Of a stretch of DNA of 8,379 nt, positions 1 to 4,406 are shown piece by piece. A model generated the notes under the pieces. That model searched no databases. It had not been told where the DNA came from and saw only the letters and a list, made by a program, of their open reading frames with translations. Position 1 is the first letter of the stretch, and each line of letters opens with the position of its first letter. This stretch comes from Geobacter sp. (lineage in GTDB: Bacteria; Desulfobacterota; Desulfuromonadia; Geobacterales; Geobacteraceae): the NCBI GenBank assembly GCA_003857395.1, contig RPRC01000248.1, forward strand, positions 1 through 8,379. Direction: 5' to 3'. The position numbers and the translations under genes are program-made.

Positions 1-531
1 CCAGACCAGCATCGTCTCGGTTACCAGGTCACCCCGGAACAGGTCGGCAAAAGCAAGCATGCCGTCCAGAACGTCGGAAAGACGAAGTTTCCCATGGGGC
101 CTGTCCAGTTTGTGCCAGACATCCTCCCGCAACGAATCGAGTTTCAGGGATACCCAGTCGGCCTTCGCGAGATCTTCCCGCACCTCCTTCCGCCAGAGAA
201 GCGATGCATTGGTTATCACCGCAATCGGGATGCCGAAAGGTTTCAGGAAGTCCATTGTCCGGCCGAGATTACTGTCCAGTGTCGGCTCGCCGTTCGGGAC
301 AACGGAAAGATAATCGACAAGCTCTCCCTTCTCCCTTAGTCTGCTTAATTTCTCCGCGACCTCTGCAACAATCTCTTCCGGTGGATAAAACGGTTGGCGC
401 TCCATCTGAAGGTGAGTGGTCCTCCCCACCTGACAGTAAACACAGGAATAACTGCAGGCCTTGGCTGGAATAGTGTTGATGCCGAGGCTGCGCCCCAGTC
501 TTCGCGAAGGGATCGGCCCGAATACCGTCAT
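1..531 (-). CDS. Radical SAM protein, COG0731 type (partial, C-terminus outside window)
   Basis: Translating the minus strand from the ATG at 531-529 gives 177 codons open to the window edge, so the C-terminus is missing. The N-terminus has the family opening FGPIPSRRLGRSLGIN, then a CxxxCxxC radical SAM motif (C26, C30, C33, in CSYSCVYCQVG) that should bind the [4Fe-4S] cluster reducing S-adenosylmethionine. NGEPTLD near residues 80-86 fits the SAM-binding Gly-Glu segment. The start is well supported: AGGGAGG lies at 546-540, eight bases before the ATG, and the stop of the preceding gene is 44 bases upstream, which suggests one operon. COG0731 proteins are often labelled wyosine-like or Fe-S oxidoreductases, but the bacterial members mostly have no proven substrate, so I give none. 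The class call is firm and the reaction unknown. Confidence 0.9.
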   Translation of the reverse strand, partial: MTVFGPIPSRRLGRSLGINTIPAKACSYSCVYCQVGRTTHLQMERQPFYPPEEIVAEVAEKLSRLREKGELVDYLSVVPNGEPTLDSNLGRTMDFLKPFGIPIAVITNASLLWRKEVREDLAKADWVSLKLDSLREDVWHKLDRPHGKLRLSDVLDGMLAFADLFRGDLVTETMLVW

Positions 532-575
532 CAGTGTTACCTCCCTGTGTGATCTCGAACCAGAAGATGTTTCTG

Positions 576-1568
576 CTAGCGGGGGAAAAGCCTTGATGGA
601 CCCTGCAGGACCTGCCATTCCGCTTCGTGAAACACCTTTATACAGTCCTGAACCGTCATGCCCCGCTTTTCCTGGGTCTTTTCCGCCGTATCGCGGGGAT
701 TCGATCCGGATTCTGCCCACAACAGATTCGCACCCGCTGCCGCGCCGATGACATTCGGCTCATGGGTACAGTTGCCAGGAGTGGCACTACCGACCGCCAG
801 CCGAACAACAGCCAGGATATGCGCCATTCGCGCTTCGCTCACTTTTCCGTGCGGCGCCAGCTCGGTCCCCGGTATCGGTATGCGACGGGCCGCGCCGCTG
901 AAACAGGGAAAAGCCTCGCGCGTTATCAGAGTTTTTTCGACCAGCTCTTCGACACCATGTTCAGGACCGACCGGCTCAACGCAGGTCCCCACTGTCAACC
1001 CGACCTCCCGGGCAATTTTCATGGTGCGTAATCGCTGTTCGACAGGCAAAGAGGTAACACAACCCTCACCAAGGCGAACCGCATGATAGATCCCGGAATA
1101 GCCGACATCCTTCAAGAGCTGCGCCTGCCTGTCATTGAAGTCTCCCACGTTGGCGACCAGCACGGTTTCTGCTTTCAGGCTTGAGCGTATCTCCCGCGAC
1201 ATTTCGAGATATTTCGCAAACGGGTAATCAGCGGTTGCCATCACATAGACCGCATTGGCACCGTCCTGTTCAAACCGCTGTGCCGCAGCGACGGCTTCCT
1301 CTGCTGATAGTTGCGACGCAGTGGCAAAAACCTTGTTCTTTTCTGCAAAAGCGCAAAAGGCGCAGTTTTTGGGACAGGGTGCAATGTTCAGTCCGACCTG
1401 GGCATGCACTTCGGCCAAGCCGTCACTGGCCGCTTCGCTTTTTTGCCGTGAAGCGGCCAGGATTTTCGACGATTCTGCCGAAAAAAGCGGAACGCCAAAC
1501 AGATACGCTATTTCTTCCGGAGAGAGACTCGCTCCCTGTAATGATTTACCGATTATTCCATCCAGCAT
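576..1568 (-). CDS. BioB-like radical SAM enzyme of unknown substrate
   Basis: This is a 330-residue protein. The radical SAM cluster motif is C65-x3-C69-x2-C72 within NIAPCPKNCAFCAFAEKN, which resembles the biotin synthase/HydE/PylB group more than other radical SAM branches. The rest reads as a TIM-barrel: alternating strands and helices, a segment VLVANVGDFNDRQAQLLKDVG similar in layout to BioB, and a C-terminal AAGANLLWAESGSNPRD stretch like the end of BioB-type barrels. By eye the cysteines and arginine that hold the extra [2Fe-2S] cluster of true biotin synthase are absent, so biotin synthase is unlikely. Lipoyl-synthase-like, HydE-like or cofactor-assembly roles remain possible and unproven. 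The ATG at 1568 has a modest AGGGA Shine-Dalgarno sequence. The gene lies 134 bases after the ABM-fold gene and 44 before a second radical SAM gene, so the three may share a transcript. Confidence 0.85.
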   Translation of the reverse strand: MLDGIIGKSLQGASLSPEEIAYLFGVPLFSAESSKILAASRQKSEAASDGLAEVHAQVGLNIAPCPKNCAFCAFAEKNKVFATASQLSAEEAVAAAQRFEQDGANAVYVMATADYPFAKYLEMSREIRSSLKAETVLVANVGDFNDRQAQLLKDVGYSGIYHAVRLGEGCVTSLPVEQRLRTMKIAREVGLTVGTCVEPVGPEHGVEELVEKTLITREAFPCFSGAARRIPIPGTELAPHGKVSEARMAHILAVVRLAVGSATPGNCTHEPNVIGAAAGANLLWAESGSNPRDTAEKTQEKRGMTVQDCIKVFHEAEWQVLQGPSRLFPR

Positions 1569-1702
1569 TCGACGTCCCTTTCATATGCACTACCATTCGT
1601 TGCCCCAAACCGGATCTGCCATGAATTGCATGCGTTTTCTTTCAAACTTCTGGTCGTTATTCGGGACGCGCCTTGTTCAGCAACAGAGAAACAGCGTAGT
1701 TT

Positions 1703-2065
1703 TCAACGACGGAAACCGCACTCCAATTCGAAGAAGCGAGGATTCAGGCCGGCCAGAGGCGCTCGCAACTTTGCCAGTTCCTGCTCGGGCCCGTGGACTT
1801 CCAGTCGAATAATATCAGCAATTTTCAATGCTTCACCCAGCAGCGCGCCGACGTTGTCCAGGTGTGCCAGCAAGCCTTCCGCATCAACGTAGCCCTCGCG
1901 GCAGTGAGCCTCGGCGCCGTCAAAGGTGAACCCGTAGTAAAGACATTTCGGCTCTCCCTTCGTCTTGGCGACCATTTCCTCGCCCAAGCGTTTAAAGTCC
2001 TCCGTCTTACCGTCCTTGATTTTGAAATAGGGTACGATTGAACAACATTTGTCATCAGACGCCAT
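1703..2065 (-). CDS. Small ABM-fold (dimeric alpha/beta barrel) protein
   Basis: I place the start at the ATG at 2065, giving 120 residues beginning MASDDKCC, because AAAGGAG lies at 2078-2072 with ideal spacing. An in-frame ATG at 2110 would add 15 residues but would run through the Shine-Dalgarno sequence and a possible promoter. The pattern of a beta strand (SIVPYFKIKDG), a helix (KTEDFKRLGEEMVAKTKGE), strands (CLYYGFTFDGAEAHCREGY) and a helix (AEGLLAHLDNVGALLGEALK) is typical of the antibiotic biosynthesis monooxygenase/quinol monooxygenase fold. Such proteins dimerise and are often cofactor-free oxygenases or simply ligand binders. I see no catalytic signature that fixes a reaction, and oxygenase activity would be surprising in an anaerobe. 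Two adjacent cysteines (C7, C8) open the first strand. It is the likely first gene of the leftward group with the two radical SAM genes. Confidence 0.75.
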   Translation of the reverse strand: MASDDKCCSIVPYFKIKDGKTEDFKRLGEEMVAKTKGEPKCLYYGFTFDGAEAHCREGYVDAEGLLAHLDNVGALLGEALKIADIIRLEVHGPEQELAKLRAPLAGLNPRFFELECGFRR

Positions 2066-2086
2066 TGTGTGCTCCTTTGTCGTGTA

Positions 2087-2109
2087 ATTATGCCCAATGA
2101 GCATGGGCA
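2087..2109 (-). promoter_or_regulatory. Possible promoter with an inverted repeat upstream of the ABM-fold gene
   Basis: On the minus strand a CATAAT hexamer (2092-2087) matches the sigma-70 -10 box at five of six positions. Just upstream, the inverted repeat TGCCCA-N7-TGGGCA (2091-2109) would fill the spacer to a poor -35 candidate (GTGATT). A repressor site there would make sense. However, the start point would fall only a few bases before the Shine-Dalgarno sequence, so the leader would be very short. This is inferred from base pattern alone. Confidence 0.25.
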
Positions 2110-2220
2110 ATCACTTCTCACCATAAATCACAGCGGATCGGAAAACCACAAGCCACGCCGCCGATCATTCAAGGCCCTTCTCGTTATATACCTGTTCACA
2201 CAACCTTCGGCAAGGACTAT

Positions 2221-2236
2221 TTCCTGGTATCAGGAA
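2221..2236. repeat. Short perfect inverted repeat TTCCTG-GTAT-CAGGAA
   Basis: Two six-base arms with a four-base loop lie about 140 bases downstream of the permease stop. No T run follows on either strand, so this is not a standard intrinsic terminator. It could be a protein-binding site or chance. Confidence 0.4.
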
Positions 2237-2371
2237 GGAACAGGACCATCGAACTCCACCCATCCTGCCCGCATCCCCTGCACGATTTGGCCACTGGCTG
2301 CCAGGTAGCAATTGCCTGCCATAAAATTCGCATCGTTTTAGAGACTCTCCCAGGTCTGGCGGTATATTTTC

Positions 2372-3109
2372 TCAGGTTATCCATTTTCTGTTTATCCCCT
2401 TCAGACTGAAATAGAACAGCACAACGCCATACAGGCCGATGACCGGAAAATCCAGGCTGAAAGGCATGGTATTTCGTCCGTTGATTGCGCCGTGCAGAAT
2501 ATCGACGCCATACGTCAGGGGCAACAGGTAGGAAACCGGCCGCAGGAAAATCGGCAGCGATGCGACCGGAAGGAAGAGGCCGCAGAGGAATATCATAGGG
2601 AATCGGAAAAAATTGGAAAAAGTCTGTGCCTCAAAAGCTTCGCTCACGGCAACAGCGATAAAAAGTCCCTGAAAGGTGGAAACGACCGCTATGGCAACGA
2701 TGGCAGGCACCAGGGTCAGCCACATAACGTCTGAGAGATCAGCAACAAACATGGCGAGAAGCAGCGGAAGAAAGCCATTTGCGATACCGAAGAGGATGGC
2801 GCCAGCCGTCTTAGCCAGCATGAGCAGCTCCAGCGGGACAGGCGCCAGCAGCAGGCGCTCGAACGAACGGCTCTTCTTCTCGAACGTTACGCTAACTGCC
2901 AGCAGGGAAGTGGCTCCAAACATAACGGAAATGGTGACGAGTCCCGGCAGCAGAGAATGAACACTCTCCAGACCTCTGCCCGAGCGGATAAAAAACATTG
3001 CCGTCCATAACAGGGGGAAAAGCAATCCCCAGCTGATATTAGGCGGCTTCAGATAATAGGCCCGCAAATCTTTGAGCAGGATATTCCAGAAAGCAATCCA
3101 TTGTCTCAT
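2372..3109 (-). CDS. ABC-2 type exporter permease
   Basis: This is a 245-residue integral membrane protein of the ABC-2 family, the usual size for a permease that works as a dimer with a separate ATPase. Hydrophobic segments lie near residues 25-41, 52-75, 96-122, 130-155, 165-189 and 218-236, which fits six membrane spans. The family signature is clear at about 170-209: FPMIFLCGLFLPVASLPIFL followed by a PLTYGVDILHGAI segment. The amphipathic N-terminal helix before the first span is also typical. Its ATG overlaps the TGA of the ATPase gene (ATGA, 3109-3106), which indicates translational coupling and a shared complex. Family members export drugs, lipids, polysaccharide or lipo-oligosaccharide (NodJ-like). 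Nothing in the sequence fixes the cargo, and no glycan or lantibiotic genes lie nearby. Confidence 0.93.
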   Translation of the reverse strand: MRQWIAFWNILLKDLRAYYLKPPNISWGLLFPLLWTAMFFIRSGRGLESVHSLLPGLVTISVMFGATSLLAVSVTFEKKSRSFERLLLAPVPLELLMLAKTAGAILFGIANGFLPLLLAMFVADLSDVMWLTLVPAIVAIAVVSTFQGLFIAVAVSEAFEAQTFSNFFRFPMIFLCGLFLPVASLPIFLRPVSYLLPLTYGVDILHGAINGRNTMPFSLDFPVIGLYGVVLFYFSLKGINRKWIT

Positions 3110-4119
3110 GCTTCCCTTGCCATCCTTTCCTTTTCCTTTGTCATGGCGTGCGACTCAATCCCGGTAACCCGCACAAATACATCCTCCAGTGACAAATGAA
3201 CCAGACGCGCCTCTCGCAGCTCAATGCCACGATCCTCCAGGAAGCGTACCAGCGGCCCAATACTGATGGGCTCGGGAGACACGATACGAATCGTTCCTTC
3301 AGCAAGGGACTGGAAAGCAAACAGAGGAAAGGCAGAAGCAAGAATTCCTGAGAACGCCGGGTCGAGCCCAACACCAGACACCTCCATCACATGCTCTGCC
3401 CGGACCGGCTGCAGGAGGTTCGCGACGGTGTCGACTCCAACAATTTTCCCCCTTACGATGAAGGCTACCCGCTCGCACAACCTTTCTGCTTCTTCAATGT
3501 AATGGGTAGTCAGGAAGATCGTCGTTCCGGCACGGTGCAGATTCGCAATGAGTTGCCTGATGTGACGGGCGCTGGCCACATCGATGCCGGTGGTAGGCTC
3601 GTCAAGAAACAACACCGCCGGGTTATGGATAATTCCGGCGGCAATGGTTAACCGGCGTTTCATACCCCTGGAGTAGCCGGCAAATTTCCGCTTCCCTGCC
3701 TCCTGCAAACCGAACGTCTCCAGCAGTTCTCTTGCCCGGGCACGGCGCTCGTCCTTACGCATGCCATAGAGCGCACCGCAAAAGCAGAGGTTATCAAAGC
3801 CGGACAATTCCGGATAGAGGTTGCTCTCGTCGGGAACGACTCCAACCAGATGCTGAGCCGCTTTCGGGTTTCCGCTACAGTCCAGGCCGCCGACCCGAAC
3901 TTCTCCCGCGTCAGGCCGGGCAAGCCCGGTAAGGATATTGATGGTGGTGGTCTTGCCCGCGCCGTTGGGGCCGAGAAAGCCGAACAACTCTCCCCGCTGC
4001 ACCGCGAAAGACACCCCGTCGACGGCGGTAACCTCAGCGAACCGCTTGATCAACCCTACGGCTTCAATGAAAACGGGTTGTTCCTCGGCCGTTTTTCCCT
4101 CTGTTTGCCCTGACTCCAT
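3106..4119 (-). CDS. ABC-2 exporter ATP-binding subunit
   Basis: This 337-residue cytoplasmic ATPase powers the permease encoded directly after it. Walker A is GPNGAGKTT (50-58), the signature loop is YSRGMKRRL (149-157) in place of LSGGQ, Walker B with the catalytic Glu is VLFLDEPTTG (169-178), and the switch His is H206 in TTH. The Q-loop position reads GVVPDESNL (93-101), with Asp where most ATPases have Gln. The Arg-rich signature loop is usual for the drug-exporter (DrrA/NodI-like) branch, and I recall the Asp variant there too. Residues after about 225 form the C-terminal extension common to this branch. A weak AGGGGA Shine-Dalgarno sequence precedes the ATG at 4119 and overlaps the end of an inverted repeat at 4133-4154, so that repeat may affect expression. 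Cargo is unknown. Confidence 0.95.
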   Translation of the reverse strand: MESGQTEGKTAEEQPVFIEAVGLIKRFAEVTAVDGVSFAVQRGELFGFLGPNGAGKTTTINILTGLARPDAGEVRVGGLDCSGNPKAAQHLVGVVPDESNLYPELSGFDNLCFCGALYGMRKDERRARARELLETFGLQEAGKRKFAGYSRGMKRRLTIAAGIIHNPAVLFLDEPTTGIDVASARHIRQLIANLHRAGTTIFLTTHYIEEAERLCERVAFIVRGKIVGVDTVANLLQPVRAEHVMEVSGVGLDPAFSGILASAFPLFAFQSLAEGTIRIVSPEPISIGPLVRFLEDRGIELREARLVHLSLEDVFVRVTGIESHAMTKEKERMAREA

Positions 4120-4132
4120 AGAGCCATTTCCC

Positions 4133-4154
4133 CTAGGAGTCAGTCAGACTTAGG
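4133..4154 (+). repeat. 22-base inverted repeat, left copy
   Basis: This copy runs from CTAGGAGT to ACTTAGG and matches the reverse complement of 4279-4300 at 21 of 22 bases; the one difference is C at 4141. It contains an imperfect 13-base palindrome centred on 4146. Its outer end lies 13 bases from the start codon of the ABC ATPase gene. Confidence 0.9.
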
Positions 4155-4278
4155 GTAAATCTGCTACAAATCCATTTGGACGGTCCATATTTCGGCGCTT
4201 ATTTGGGCAATAGAACAACTATTTCCCTGCAAAATCGACAAAATCTGTCCTCGCCCAGCCGAATTTTCGCTTCGATTT

Positions 4279-4300
4279 CCTAAGTCTGACTTACTCCTAG
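4279..4300 (-). repeat. 22-base inverted repeat, right copy
   Basis: This is the partner of 4133-4154, in opposite orientation. It contains a perfect 13-base palindrome, TAAGTCTGACTTA (4281-4293, centre 4287). It lies about 105 bases downstream of the stop codon of the FdhA-like gene. Confidence 0.9.
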
Positions 4301-4406
4301 CCGTTAACAAATCGGCCAGAAATTACTGATCAAAAATTCCGAGTCATTGCCTGGTCGGCTATTCCCTCAAGCAGATACTACTATTCTGCCACATTGCCAG
4401 GAAAAA

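Larger units (their letters stand above)
2066..2371. other. Intergenic region between the ABC exporter operon and the ABM-fold gene
   Basis: This stretch of 306 bases has no gene I can support. The plus-strand frame through it has no Shine-Dalgarno sequence or recognisable protein. It holds the Shine-Dalgarno sequence and possible promoter of the ABM-fold gene, a perfect short palindrome at 2221-2236, and an 8-base palindrome GCAATTGC near 2307-2314. There is no hairpin followed by a T run on the minus strand after the permease stop, so a classical terminator for the exporter operon is not visible. Confidence 0.5.
4133..4300. mobile_element. Possible MITE-like element bounded by the 22-base inverted repeats
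   Basis: The two inverted repeats enclose a 124-base centre with no open frame of note, which looks AT-richer than the surrounding genes. Total length (168 bases), long terminal repeats and intergenic position fit a miniature inverted-repeat transposable element. Both ends carry CTAG, so a TA or CTAG target duplication, as made by some IS630/Tc1 or IS5-group transposases, could be hidden in the ends. No transposase is present and I do not recognise the repeat, so a paired regulatory site remains a live alternative. Confidence 0.4.
4120..4406. other. Intergenic region between the FdhA-like gene and the ABC exporter operon
   Basis: These 287 bases must contain the exporter promoter if it has its own. 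Apart from the inverted repeat pair I see no strong -35/-10 pair on the minus strand. Between 4301 and 4406 there are only weak hairpins (for example GCCG-N9-CGGC at 4301-4317) without T runs, so no intrinsic terminator for the FdhA-like gene is evident. Confidence 0.5.

Noticed and set aside
658..1086. Plus-strand open frames opposite the BioB-like gene
   Set aside because: They are antisense to a clear radical SAM gene and show no recognisable protein features.
576..1568. Annotation as biotin synthase (bioB)
   Set aside because: The cysteines and arginine that hold the second cluster in BioB are not seen, and no other biotin genes are adjacent.
1703..2110. Longer start at 2110 for the ABM-fold protein
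   Set aside because: The extra 15 residues are unlike the family and span the AAAGGAG site that sits correctly for the ATG at 2065.
2221..2236. Intrinsic terminator of the exporter operon
   Set aside because: The hairpin has no following T run on either strand and is about 140 bases past the stop codon.
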